Of a stretch of DNA of 64,000 nucleotides, positions 25,976 to 35,219 are shown one piece after another. Position 1 is the first letter of the stretch, and each line of letters opens with the position of its first letter. Origin of the DNA: Chryseobacterium gambrini (lineage in GTDB: Bacteria > Bacteroidota > Bacteroidia > Flavobacteriales > Weeksellaceae); NCBI RefSeq assembly GCF_900156825.1, contig NZ_FTOV01000001.1:703219-767218 (forward strand), read 5' to 3'. The notes beneath the pieces were generated by a model that made no database searches, was not told the DNA's origin, and worked only from the letters and a program-made list of their open reading frames with translations. A program made the translations under genes and the position numbers.

Positions 25976-28941
25976 ATTTACTTGGGAGACAGCAAATTGC
26001 AGGAATCCCTACAGCAATTAACGAGCTTTTCAAAAATGCTCATGATGCTTATGCTGATCATGTAGAAGTTGATTATTTCAGAAAAGAACAACTTTTTATA
26101 TTGAGAGATGATGGTCTTGGTATGACCAAAGATGATTTTGAAAAAAGGTGGTTGGTTTTAGCCACAGAAAGTAAATTCTCTAATCATAAAACACCACCGC
26201 CACCAATTGCTTTAAATAAACCTCCAAGACCCATAATGGGCGAAAAAGGTATAGGTCGATTGGCAATTGCATCAATAGGAAAACAAGTTTTAATACTATC
26301 AAGAGCAGAGAGAGAAGGAAAACTCATGCCTTTAATGGCTGCCTTTATAAATTGGGGAATATTTGAATGCCCTGGAATTAACTTAGATCAAGTTTTTATT
26401 CCTGTTATTGAACCTGAAAACGATTTTTTAACAGTTGAAGAACTTGAAAGTATGAAATTGTCAATGATTGAACATTTAAAAAAAATCGCTGACAATGATG
26501 ATATTGAACATAAGGATTTTATCAAATTAAAAAATGAAATAGATTCTTTTAATTGCGATCCTTTTGAATTAATGGACTGGTTGCCCAATAATCTATCATT
26601 AACTGAAAAATCAGGAACACATTTTTATATTTCGCCATGTGATGAGAACTTAAATGCAAATATCGATGGTGATAAAGATGTAAGAGATGAAGCTTCAAGT
26701 CTAGAGAAGATGCTTATTGGTTTTACAAATACAATAACACCAGACCATTCAAAACCTAATATCGAAACAGCTTTCAGAGACTACAGAGGAGATGATGGAA
26801 TTTACTATGACCTTATTGGTGAGGAATCATTTATTAGTCCCGCTGAATTTAAAATTATGGATCATCATTTTAAAGGTGAATTTGATGAATTTGGCCAATT
26901 TGTTGGGAATGTAAAGGTCTATGATAATGATTTTGATAATCATAAAATAATATGGTCGGGAAATAATTTTAGAAAAACTTCTTGCGGAAAATTTTCGATT
27001 GAAACTGCATATCTACAGGGAGATATGAAGCAGTCATTATTAGAACAGGGATTATATAGTCCGATCAGGAGTAAATTAGACCGTTATGGAGGCTTATATA
27101 TCTATAGAGATGGAATAAGAATATTGCCATATGGAGATAATAATTTTGACTTTTTAGATATTGAAAAAAACAGATCGAAGAGTGCAAGTTATTATTTCTT
27201 TTCCTACAGAAGAATGATAGGCATTGTAGATATCTCTAAATCAGAGAATCCAGAGCTTATAGAAAAAGCCGGGCGTGAAGGATTTATAGAAAACAAAGCT
27301 TACCGACAATTAAGAGATATCTTAAAAAATTTTTTTGTACAACTTGCTAATGACTTTTTCAGGGAAAAAGGCAGTGGAGACTTTACATCAACTTTCTTGA
27401 CAATAAGAAAAGAAAGAGAAAAAATGTACAAAGCCAAAGAGCAAAGAGAAAAAAGAGCAAAAGAAAGAAAAGATAAGTTTTTAGAAGAAATAAATACTTT
27501 TTTTGAAAGTGTGCAATCCGGCGATTTACAAAATAATATCAATGAAATTTTAAATTCTACAGAAAAGAATATGGGATCTGTAGCTTATATAGCTGATCCT
27601 GATGAAGCAAGTCAAAAACTTATTGATTATGAGTTTGAAGGTAGAAAAAAGTTAACTGAATTAAGAGTTAAAAATAAAGTTATGTCTCCAAGAGCTTTTA
27701 GTCTTACGAGAGAACAACGAAGAAATTGGGAATCATATTTAGAAGAATATAGTCGGATCAGTAACGAGTATTTTAATAATGCTGATAAGAAAATTGAAGA
27801 ATTATTAAACAGGTTTCAGTACGAACTCAATATTGAGATAAGCAGGAGGAAGAGAATTGAAAAGCATGTTGATTTAATTTCGGAAGAGGCTAAAGACACT
27901 ACAAAGAAAAGGTTCGATGAGGCAAGAAATATTGCCGAGGAAATATCTTTTAAAGTACGGAGATTGACCCAAGAATTGATGGGTGATCTTGAACAAAAAA
28001 TAAGACAGACAAAAATAGGTTTAACAGATATTAAATTATCCAATACGAGTGATGTTGATATATATGAAGAAATAAAACAAATCGAAACACCAATAATTGA
28101 AGAGAAAGATTATGCAAATTCTATTTTAGAAAATATTATCCATCAATTAGATAATATTTATTGGGAAAAGGATGAATCTGGCCGTATTGTGACAAACGCT
28201 CAAATCACTGAAGCTATTGAAGAGGAATTAGAAGAAGCCAAAGAGAAAATGTTTGCTGATATTGAGTTAACACAACTTGGTTTAGCTGTCAATATTGTAC
28301 ATCATGAATTTAATAGTACTGTAAATTCTTTAAGAAATGGTATTCGAGATTTACAACGATGGGCGGATGTGGACAACAAAATAGACTCAACGTATAGAAA
28401 CATTAGAACCAATTTTGAGCATTTAGACACCTATTTATCTCTTTTAACACCTCTTAATCGTAGATTGTATAGAAAGGAAGAAAATATTAAAGGAGAAGAG
28501 ATATACCTATTCCTTTTAGATGTTTTTAGAGGTAGAATTGATAGACATAAAATTAACTTGAGAAGAACAAAAGCATTTTCCGATATTAAATTCAAGGGAT
28601 ACCGTTCCCAATTCTATCCTGTATTTGTAAACCTTGTTGACAATGCAATCCATTGGCTTAAACAAACAACAGACGATCATGAAAGAATTGTAAGATTACA
28701 TGCAGACATGAACAAAAATATTTTTTATGTTTCAAACAACGGCCCAGAAATTAGTGTTGCTGATTATGAAAATATTTTTGAATTTGGTCAATCCAAGAAA
28801 AATAATGGTAGAGGAATGGGGTTATATATCTCGAAAGAAGTTTTACGCTCTGCTGGATACACTATTTATGTAGGAGAGCCGAGAAAAGAGATGAATGTAA
28901 CCTTTGTTATTTCACCAATTAACCAAGATGAAAATGAGTGA
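25942..28941 (+). CDS. Double GHKL ATPase: HSP90/MORC-like head plus histidine-kinase-like tail (999 aa)
   Basis: The N-terminal ATPase has an N-box with Glu28 and Asn32 (NELFKNAHD), G1 DDGLGM at 56-61 and G2 GEKGIG at 100-105, as in HSP90, MutL and MORC proteins. A long charged coiled-coil middle (about 490-730) follows. The C-terminus looks like a histidine kinase: HHEFN at 787-791 as a possible H-box, N-box NLVDNA at 897-902, and G2 GRGMG at 957-960. GHKL ATPases linked to C5 methylases and Vsr nucleases are known from restriction-type systems. The next gene encodes a receiver domain, its likely partner. Start chosen at ATG 25942 (a TTG lies 9 bp upstream). Confidence 0.88.
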   Translation: MAQFKARARAIDLLGRQQIAGIPTAINELFKNAHDAYADHVEVDYFRKEQLFILRDDGLGMTKDDFEKRWLVLATESKFSNHKTPPPPIALNKPPRPIMGEKGIGRLAIASIGKQVLILSRAEREGKLMPLMAAFINWGIFECPGINLDQVFIPVIEPENDFLTVEELESMKLSMIEHLKKIADNDDIEHKDFIKLKNEIDSFNCDPFELMDWLPNNLSLTEKSGTHFYISPCDENLNANIDGDKDVRDEASSLEKMLIGFTNTITPDHSKPNIETAFRDYRGDDGIYYDLIGEESFISPAEFKIMDHHFKGEFDEFGQFVGNVKVYDNDFDNHKIIWSGNNFRKTSCGKFSIETAYLQGDMKQSLLEQGLYSPIRSKLDRYGGLYIYRDGIRILPYGDNNFDFLDIEKNRSKSASYYFFSYRRMIGIVDISKSENPELIEKAGREGFIENKAYRQLRDILKNFFVQLANDFFREKGSGDFTSTFLTIRKEREKMYKAKEQREKRAKERKDKFLEEINTFFESVQSGDLQNNINEILNSTEKNMGSVAYIADPDEASQKLIDYEFEGRKKLTELRVKNKVMSPRAFSLTREQRRNWESYLEEYSRISNEYFNNADKKIEELLNRFQYELNIEISRRKRIEKHVDLISEEAKDTTKKRFDEARNIAEEISFKVRRLTQELMGDLEQKIRQTKIGLTDIKLSNTSDVDIYEEIKQIETPIIEEKDYANSILENIIHQLDNIYWEKDESGRIVTNAQITEAIEEELEEAKEKMFADIELTQLGLAVNIVHHEFNSTVNSLRNGIRDLQRWADVDNKIDSTYRNIRTNFEHLDTYLSLLTPLNRRLYRKEENIKGEEIYLFLLDVFRGRIDRHKINLRRTKAFSDIKFKGYRSQFYPVFVNLVDNAIHWLKQTTDDHERIVRLHADMNKNIFYVSNNGPEISVADYENIFEFGQSKKNNGRGMGLYISKEVLRSAGYTIYVGEPRKEMNVTFVISPINQDENE

Positions 28942-30580
28942 AAATTATTTTGAAGAATCAATTGACGTAGCTGATAATTTCATAAAAACTATTTGTTTTG
29001 TTGACGACCAGCCTTTTTTTAACGATGCTGAAGATCCCGTTAATGAGGGAATTGACCATAGAATTAATGCAGATATTATCACCAAAGTATTTGCAAAAAA
29101 GGGAAAATCATGTTCATTTTTTAAATATAATAAAATTGAAGATGAAGATACGGTTTTAAAATTAGCCAAAAATTGTGATGTTTCCGTATTAGATTGGAAA
29201 ATCATTATGGAACCAACAGAACAAAAGGGAAAAGAGGTTAATAAAATCTTATCTGAAGAAGAGTTAGAAGAGGATGTTGATATTGATGAGTCAAGAGGTA
29301 TTTATGCAATAAAATTAATTGAGAAAATTTTAGGGGAGAATCATAAAACGCCTAAATTAATCATAGTTTTTACAGCAGAATATGATACGGAAAAAATTGT
29401 CATTCCTATTAGGAGAAAACTTGATGAGTTAGGTATCAATTACGAAGAAAATGAAGATGAATTATATTTTCATAACGATAAGATAAGATTATCAATTTAT
29501 TTTAAGTTACCTGAAGATCGCAAACATATTTCTGAAGAAGTTAAAAGAAAAGAGGTTAATTTAGAAAGGTTACCCGAAATAATAAATTCTGAATTTGCAC
29601 AATTAACTAATGCCCTAGTACTACAGGCGGCAATTAGGGCAATTTCTGAGGTTAGGAATAATACTTATAACTTATTAGAATCATATAATAGAAAGCTTGA
29701 TCCAGCATACTTAACACATCGATCATTATTACCAAACCCGGATGATGCAGAAGATCAGCTATTAGAAATTATAGGTAGTGATATTAAAAGTTTAATAAAG
29801 GAAAGTGAGATTAATTCAATTATTAAAACGCGAGCACTTCCATTATTTTTAAAGGATCAATATAGGGCTGATACTTATCCATTTGTAGTTGACAATAGAG
29901 AACAGCTTGTAAACCTCAACCCACCAGAAAATATTAATATTGAAACTTTACAATCAATAGTTTTAAATGGTGTGGAAAAAACTTTTTATAAAAAAGAAAT
30001 TCCATTTGAAGAAAATGTATTATTTTCAAAAATCTGCCATAAAAGTCTTACAAATACTTTTGCTAACAACGCGGATGAAGCTAAAATGAGTGATATAAAA
30101 TTCTCAATCCTCACTACAATAAAACCAAGGTATTTGATTTCTGATTTTACAATGACATTAGGGACCATTTTGAAGGAAGAAAGAAAAGAAAGTTATTGGC
30201 TTTGTGTTCAACCTAAATGTGACTCTGTTAGAATTACTCAAAGAAAAAGATCATTCCTATTACTGAAATTAAATGCTGTTGAATCACCGAAAAAATTTCA
30301 TTTTGTTGTTAAAGTGGATGATGCGTTTAAATTTTTCAAAATTAATTATAAAATATACGATTCTCAGTTAGTAGATTTTATTACTCATGCAAATGGTAAT
30401 GTTCGCTCATTTGAAAGTGATTCCCAAATAAAGTTTAAAAGAGGTGATAATAAAGATATGTTATGGATAGGTGAATTAAAGAATGACTTTGCTCAGAATG
30501 TAAGTAATTCATTGGCTTTTGAACTTTCGCGAGTTGGATTAGATTTATCCGAATGGCTTAGAAGATGGTCTGGGAATTAA
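28934..30580 (+). CDS. Receiver-domain protein of the defence cassette (548 aa)
   Basis: The N-terminal ~170 residues look like a response receiver domain: acidic pair Asp24-Asp25 in CFVDDQP, likely phospho-acceptor Asp87 in VLDWK, and Thr147 in VFTAE. An insert of acidic residues (EEELEEDVDIDE) lies between. The remaining ~380 residues are helical and unassigned, with no DNA-binding motif seen. It starts inside the end of the kinase-like gene (8-bp overlap), so the two are made together. By analogy it receives a phosphoryl group or conformational signal and passes it to the nuclease genes (inference). Confidence 0.75.
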   Translation: MSENYFEESIDVADNFIKTICFVDDQPFFNDAEDPVNEGIDHRINADIITKVFAKKGKSCSFFKYNKIEDEDTVLKLAKNCDVSVLDWKIIMEPTEQKGKEVNKILSEEELEEDVDIDESRGIYAIKLIEKILGENHKTPKLIIVFTAEYDTEKIVIPIRRKLDELGINYEENEDELYFHNDKIRLSIYFKLPEDRKHISEEVKRKEVNLERLPEIINSEFAQLTNALVLQAAIRAISEVRNNTYNLLESYNRKLDPAYLTHRSLLPNPDDAEDQLLEIIGSDIKSLIKESEINSIIKTRALPLFLKDQYRADTYPFVVDNREQLVNLNPPENINIETLQSIVLNGVEKTFYKKEIPFEENVLFSKICHKSLTNTFANNADEAKMSDIKFSILTTIKPRYLISDFTMTLGTILKEERKESYWLCVQPKCDSVRITQRKRSFLLLKLNAVESPKKFHFVVKVDDAFKFFKINYKIYDSQLVDFITHANGNVRSFESDSQIKFKRGDNKDMLWIGELKNDFAQNVSNSLAFELSRVGLDLSEWLRRWSGN

Positions 30581-30591
30581 AAATTTAAGGA

Positions 30592-32394
30592 ATGTACGAA
30601 TTAGACCAATTAATAAATACAGTAAGCAGAATAAAAAATTCTGGAGGTGTTCAAAAATATATAGATTTTATTCAGTTCCCATTTTATAGAAATCTTGAAT
30701 TAAATACAAAGATAAGTTTTGGATTTCCACTAACTGTTTTTATTGGTCAAAATGGTTGTGGTAAGTCTTCCTGTTTACACGCTTTATACGGCGCACCACG
30801 AAGAAGAACTCCTTATGAATTTTGGTTTGATACAAGTGTAGACCCAGTAGAATATTATGATGATCAGAAAAAAAGACATTTTTTTTGGTACAGGTTTAAA
30901 GGAGATGATAATTCTTATAAAGAGGTAGTCAAAGCAAGGATAAGAAGAAATAACGACCCTAATTATTGGGAAACTAGCCGCCCACTAGTATGGGCAGGAA
31001 TGACATCCAGAGATGATGGAGAAAGAGATACCCCAATTGCTAAAGATGTTGTTTATATTGATTTTAGAGCTGAGTTGAGTGCCTTTGATAAATTTTTTCA
31101 TTTTGGAAACACTTCAAGAACCTCAACAAGAAATAAACAAGAGTTTATCCGGAAGAAATCTAAACAGCTTCAAGATATAATTTCTGGACGAAAATCATTT
31201 GTATATACGAAGGCAGGAGCTATTAACAAACCGTTAAGGGTTTTAACTTTGGAAGAGCTTAAGTGGATATCCTTTATATTGGGAAAAGAATATATATCAG
31301 GAGAATATATTGAACATTCTTTTTTTAGAAATTTTGGTTATACCGTTATCTTTAATACGGGACATGCAAAATATTCGGAAGCTTTCGCAGGAAGCGGAGA
31401 AATTGCCGTAGTAAAGTTAGTTCTTAAAATTTTAGAAGCTCAAAGTTATTCTCTTATTTTACTTGATGAACCGGAAGTTTCATTGCATACGGGAGCTCAA
31501 GAGAGATTAAAAATTTTCTTATTAGAGCAAATAAAACTTAAGAAACATCAAATAATTCTGACGAGTCATTCTCCATCATTAGTAGAGGGATTACCTAAAG
31601 AAGCTATTAAAGTATTTTATCAAAATCCTAATACTAAAAGATTTTTAGTAAAAGAAAACCTCTCTCCTGAGGAAGCATTTTATCATATAGAGTTTCCTTT
31701 AACAAGGAAAAAAGAAATTATAGTAGAGGATATTCTGGCTCAAGAAATACTTTCGGTTGTTCTATCAGAAATTGGGCCCGAAACTAGAAATATGTTTAAT
31801 ATTAAGTTTAATCCGGGAGGTGAAAGTGTTATTAAAAAAGAGTTTATATCTGTGTTCTGTAGAGAAAATAATAGTTCTAATTATATTTTTTTTGATGGTG
31901 ATCAGAAACCCAATAATAGTCATTACGATTGGACTAATTTTGCCGTATCTGATTTAACAGTTGATTTTTTAAAATCTAAAATACGAGAACAGACAAATGA
32001 AGAGATAAAATTTTCTGTAGATAGCTTAGGAAATGCAGGTAATGAGCAGCAACAAATAGACTTACTTAAAAAGTATTTAGAATATTACAAGAGAAACGTA
32101 TTCTATCTACCAAAAAATACTCCTGAAGAAATAATCTGGGATGATGAATTTTCAACGATGATGGCTCAATCAGTATTGGATAACTTAAAATTTATTCAAT
32201 ATTCACAAGATTGTAATGCTGCTAATAGTTTTAAAAAGAAGTTTTCTGTATATACAAAATATATGATTGGAAATAATACCTCTGAAGATATTTTGAACAC
32301 TCAAAAAGTATTTGTTCGGAAGTGGGTAAATGCTAAAAACCAGGACTATCAGATTCTAATTGATGCTATTAATTCCATAATTAACAATGGCTGA
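30592..32394 (+). CDS. OLD-like AAA ATPase with TOPRIM-like C-terminus (600 aa)
   Basis: An ABC-type ATPase head: Walker A GQNGCGKS at 52-59, signature-like SGE (GSGEIAVVKL), Walker B LLDEPE with Asp292-Glu293, and a switch histidine in LTSHSPS. The C-terminal part carries TOPRIM-type acidic motifs: Glu379 in IIVEDILA and Asp435-Gly-Asp437 in FFDGDQK. This is the plan of OLD-family nucleases such as GajA. It may be the cutting or effector part of the cassette (inference). It lies 11 bp after the receiver gene and overlaps the Vsr gene by 8 bp. Confidence 0.82.
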   Translation: MYELDQLINTVSRIKNSGGVQKYIDFIQFPFYRNLELNTKISFGFPLTVFIGQNGCGKSSCLHALYGAPRRRTPYEFWFDTSVDPVEYYDDQKKRHFFWYRFKGDDNSYKEVVKARIRRNNDPNYWETSRPLVWAGMTSRDDGERDTPIAKDVVYIDFRAELSAFDKFFHFGNTSRTSTRNKQEFIRKKSKQLQDIISGRKSFVYTKAGAINKPLRVLTLEELKWISFILGKEYISGEYIEHSFFRNFGYTVIFNTGHAKYSEAFAGSGEIAVVKLVLKILEAQSYSLILLDEPEVSLHTGAQERLKIFLLEQIKLKKHQIILTSHSPSLVEGLPKEAIKVFYQNPNTKRFLVKENLSPEEAFYHIEFPLTRKKEIIVEDILAQEILSVVLSEIGPETRNMFNIKFNPGGESVIKKEFISVFCRENNSSNYIFFDGDQKPNNSHYDWTNFAVSDLTVDFLKSKIREQTNEEIKFSVDSLGNAGNEQQQIDLLKKYLEYYKRNVFYLPKNTPEEIIWDDEFSTMMAQSVLDNLKFIQYSQDCNAANSFKKKFSVYTKYMIGNNTSEDILNTQKVFVRKWVNAKNQDYQILIDAINSIINNG

Positions 32395-32809
32395 CATCTA
32401 TTCTTCTAAGAAGAGATCAGATATTATGTCTAGAATTTCGGGAAAGGATACTAGGCCCGAGGTTTTAGTTCGTAAGTATTTATTCTCAAAAGGTTATAGA
32501 TTTAGGAAAAATGACAAAAGATTTCCAGGAAGACCAGATATAGTTTTACCAAAATATAAAACAATTATTTTTATTAATGGATGTTTTTGGCATGGGCATA
32601 ATGATTGCAAAAAGTCTAAACTACCTGAAACCAGAAAAGAATTTTGGGAGGATAAAATTAATAAAAACATTCAAAGAGATAAAACTAACATTGAAGAATT
32701 AGAAAATCAAGGATGGAATGTCATTGTAATATGGGAATGTAAATTAAAGAGTAAGGTATTTGAGGAAACATTAGTTTGTATAATGGAAAAAATGAATAAT
32801 CAACCTTAA
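32387..32809 (+). CDS. vsr: Vsr-type (very short patch repair) DNA endonuclease (140 aa)
   Basis: All Vsr hallmarks are present: MSRISGKDTRPEVLVRKYLFSKGYRFRKN at the start, FPGRPDIVLP with the catalytic Asp, and FINGCFWHGHNDC with the paired His and zinc-type Cys. In E. coli, Vsr nicks T:G mismatches formed by deaminated 5-methylcytosine. In multi-gene cassettes with GHKL ATPases, Vsr-like enzymes have been proposed as the restriction nuclease. It is the last gene of the five-gene operon; either role is possible here. Confidence 0.95.
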   Translation: MADIYSSKKRSDIMSRISGKDTRPEVLVRKYLFSKGYRFRKNDKRFPGRPDIVLPKYKTIIFINGCFWHGHNDCKKSKLPETRKEFWEDKINKNIQRDKTNIEELENQGWNVIVIWECKLKSKVFEETLVCIMEKMNNQP

Positions 32810-33308
32810 ACAACTAGCTAAATGAGTTCAATCTTTAATAATTTAAGTGAAGATTAAAATAAGAAAACAGAAACCAAAGATAATTCGCTTCCCGATTCAC
32901 TAATTAATTCTGTCAAGGTCAAGCCCTCCGGATTTTCAGTAAAACTTTTTACGTATAAAAATCTACGAAAAAACTTTTTCCAAAAAACCTTGACAGAACG
33001 CCACGCTCATTTTCAAAAGGCTTTCTTTTTTTCTTTTTTTTCGGTTTTTTCTTCGTTTTCTTTTTGAAATATTTGCACTCAGAAATTTCAAGCGGAAAAG
33101 AGAAGGATTAAATTCTTGCTTCAAACTCTAAAAAACTTGTTCAATATTTGAACTTTTTACTTGCAGATTTGAACAAAAATTTTTAGTTTTACTACGTAAA
33201 ATTTAAATTAGGATTTTACCACTTTTTTGCCAATGTCCTATTTAGGGCCATTCACAGAGATGCTACAGCGAACGCTTATCAATAAAGCGATGAGGAATGG
33301 GTACAAAA
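32810..33308. other. Gene-free right end of the island
   Basis: I see no gene in these 500 bp. The DNA contains long T- and A-runs (T-rich around 33025-33060), a repeated half-word AAGGTCAAG/AACCTTGACAGA, and a small hairpin CGCTT-7-AAGCG at about 33270-33290 that only looks like an anticodon arm. It probably is the terminal non-coding segment of the integrated element. Confidence 0.4.
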
Positions 33309-33324
33309 TCCCTCACTCTCCGCA
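33309..33324 (+). other. Candidate attachment site: 3' end of a tRNA-Ser gene
   Basis: The 16 bases TCCCTCACTCTCCGCA match the T-stem, acceptor stem (ACTCTCC), discriminator G and start of CCA of a Bacteroidetes tRNA-Ser. The bases before it do not form a matching T-arm (one extra A, wrong stem) and no 5' acceptor GGAGAGT is present, so this is a fragment. Integrases often use tRNA 3' ends and leave such a copy at one border. The full tRNA would then lie left of the window. Confidence 0.6.
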
Positions 33325-33326
33325 AA

Positions 33327-33358
33327 AAAATCCTTCAAATTCAATTTGAAGGATTTTT
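33327..33358. terminator. Bidirectional terminator at the island border
   Basis: A near-perfect palindrome (AAATCCTTCAAATT with AATTTGAAGGATTT) has A-runs before and T-runs after it. On the minus strand it ends the SDR gene, whose stop is 4 bp away; on the plus strand it would be the native terminator of the tRNA-Ser gene. Confidence 0.85.
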
Positions 33359-33361
33359 TAT

Positions 33362-34360
33362 TTAACTGTTTTCTGAAGAATTGGATTTCAATTTCAGGAA
33401 CATATAAGCCAGACCTAATCCCAAACCTGCTAAAACTGCAATTTTTGTTTTTCTTGATGGAACAGGAAGCATCGTCTCGCCATAAATTCGGTGAGGCTCT
33501 GAGGAAGGCTCTAGAATATTTCCGGAATCGGATGGGGCATTTTTCACTTTCATCATCAGCCTCATGACTGCTGAAGCGGTATTAATGACAGGTTTTGGAA
33601 ATAACCCGTAAACGTTTTTCAGGAATGCTGAAGTGAAATCCGGAAATAAATCTTTTTTTGGACGTTTTGCCAATTCCACCATTTTAGCAGCTGTATCTCG
33701 CGGGTCTGCAGCAAAAGGAGGAACTTTAAAATCCAGCCCTGAATATTTTGCAGAGTGCATATTTCCTGTAGAACGCTGAATCTGTGGATAAAGATTACAG
33801 ATATGGATCTGCGGAAAATCTGAAATTTCTCCATGAAGACACTCCATCATTCCCCTGATTCCGAATTTTGTAGAAGAGTAAACCGCACTGTAAGGAGCCG
33901 GCATAAATCCGCCTATAGAGACGTTATTGATTAAAATTCCTTCGTTCTGTTTTTTAAAGACCGGCAAAACACTGTAAGCTCCATGCATATATCCGAAAAG
34001 ATTGGTTTTAATCACCTGTTCATTTACATCCATCGGAATTTCTTCAAATTTCCCACTGGACATTACCCCTGCATTGTTTACCCAAATATCTATTCTGCCG
34101 TTAAACTGCAATGCTTTATTAGCTAAATTCCGAACATCACCCGCAATAGAAACATCTGTAGGAACAGCCACGGCGGAAACACCCAAATCCCTGCATAAAG
34201 CTACCGTTTCGTCCAAAGCTTCTTTGCCTCTTGCCGCAACTACAATATTACATCCCTCCAAAGCAAATGCTTCCGCAGCAGCTCTTCCTACTCCACTGCT
34301 TCCTCCGGTAATTACTACGGTTTTTCCTCTGATACTTTTTTGTTCATTATTAGAATTCAT
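33362..34360 (-). CDS. SDR-family oxidoreductase with membrane tail (332 aa)
   Basis: A classical short-chain dehydrogenase: cofactor motif TGGSSGVG near residue 18, NNAG near 94, and active-site YSSTK near 167 with the preceding Ser in NVSIGG. Substrate is unknown. The C-terminal 80 residues extend beyond the usual SDR length and end with a hydrophobic helix (AVLAGLGLGLAYMFL), which may anchor it to the membrane. It reads toward the island border and ends at the shared terminator. Codon use matches the chromosomal genes to its right. Confidence 0.92.
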   Translation of the reverse strand: MNSNNEQKSIRGKTVVITGGSSGVGRAAAEAFALEGCNIVVAARGKEALDETVALCRDLGVSAVAVPTDVSIAGDVRNLANKALQFNGRIDIWVNNAGVMSSGKFEEIPMDVNEQVIKTNLFGYMHGAYSVLPVFKKQNEGILINNVSIGGFMPAPYSAVYSSTKFGIRGMMECLHGEISDFPQIHICNLYPQIQRSTGNMHSAKYSGLDFKVPPFAADPRDTAAKMVELAKRPKKDLFPDFTSAFLKNVYGLFPKPVINTASAVMRLMMKVKNAPSDSGNILEPSSEPHRIYGETMLPVPSRKTKIAVLAGLGLGLAYMFLKLKSNSSENS

Positions 34361-34746
34361 TTTGTGATGGTTTTTGGTTAATTACCTGTAATCAACCTAT
34401 TATTATGCCATACCGAGTATAAATATTATTTAAATTCTTTTGTATTTATCTAATTCCGAGATAAGAAATTAGATGCAGGATGATTTAAAATTTCTATACT
34501 ATAAATTTTCGTTAATATTCTTAATTAATCTTAAATACAGGTTTTTCAGTATTTTCTTGGCACAATTTTTTAATACTACTAATTACTCATGTTTAATTTG
34601 AGTTTTCATGGTTATTAGTTTTTATCCTCAGATTCTCTCTGAGGATTTTTTTTGTTTTAAATCCCCGAATTTCCGGATAAAAGCAATAAAAAAACAGACC
34701 TTTACAGATCTGTTCTTTAATAAATAATATGTCTCTTTAAATATGT
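34361..34746 (+). promoter_or_regulatory. Intergenic region with an orphan terminator and a -24-like box
   Basis: No protein gene is visible. A clear plus-strand terminator lies at 34624-34654: ATCCTCAG pairs with CTGAGGAT (loop of 7) and eight T residues follow. No plus-strand gene precedes it. TTGGCAC at 34557-34563 resembles a sigma-54 -24 element, but the -12 GC is absent. Together they could bound a small RNA of roughly 50-80 bases. Confidence 0.45.
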
Positions 34747-34962
34747 TTACATAGCATAAGCTCCTTTGTTCTGAAAAACATTAATGACTTCTGTTTTGTT
34801 GTTAATGGTATTGTATATAACCTCAACGGTAAAATAAGAAACTTCATAAAGTACATATTTTACTGTATCCATTGTTCTTTCGCTCATGATACGTCCCTCA
34901 TTCATCACGAAACTGCACTGTGCCTGATTTGGCAAATTTTTAAAATCGTAGTAAGAAATCAT
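34747..34962 (-). CDS. Small protein of unknown function (71 aa)
   Basis: The preferred start is the ATG at 34962 (MISYYDFKNLPNQAQCSFVMNEG), not the upstream part of the frame, which is AT-rich and Lys/Leu-only. Similar 60-75-residue proteins beginning MISYYDFKNLP are frequent in Chryseobacterium-type genomes, by memory; none has a known function. It has no signal peptide and no motif. Confidence 0.7.
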   Translation of the reverse strand: MISYYDFKNLPNQAQCSFVMNEGRIMSERTMDTVKYVLYEVSYFTVEVIYNTINNKTEVINVFQNKGAYAM

Positions 34963-35219
34963 AGCTTTGTTTTTTAATAGTTTCAAATAGAGACACACAA
35001 TTTCTTTGCCAATTTTCTTCAATAAAGTTAAATTCTTAAAATTTAGATAAAAATACACCAATACAGTGATTATATTCACAATAAATACTATTCAATCTTT
35101 GATGGTCATAAATAATCATCATATTAAAAATTCTTTGCTTAAACGGTTAAATTTATTGTCTCGAAATGATAATTTATTAAATAAACCAACTATCTTTAAA
35201 CTTTAATATATATGAATTT

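Noticed and set aside
32387..32809. Simple type II system of methylase plus Vsr repair enzyme
   Set aside because: Three further genes are translationally linked between the two, so a plain Dcm-Vsr pair does not describe the locus.
33235..33324. Complete tRNA gene with a possible CAA anticodon arm at about 33270-33290
   Set aside because: The 5' acceptor strand is absent, the T-arm does not fold (one extra A) and the D-arm is wrong; only the 3' 16 bases match a tRNA.
34963..35079. N-terminal extension of the 71-aa protein
   Set aside because: The extra 39 codons are AT-rich with Leu/Lys/Asn only; the ATG at 34962 gives a compact protein with a typical start.
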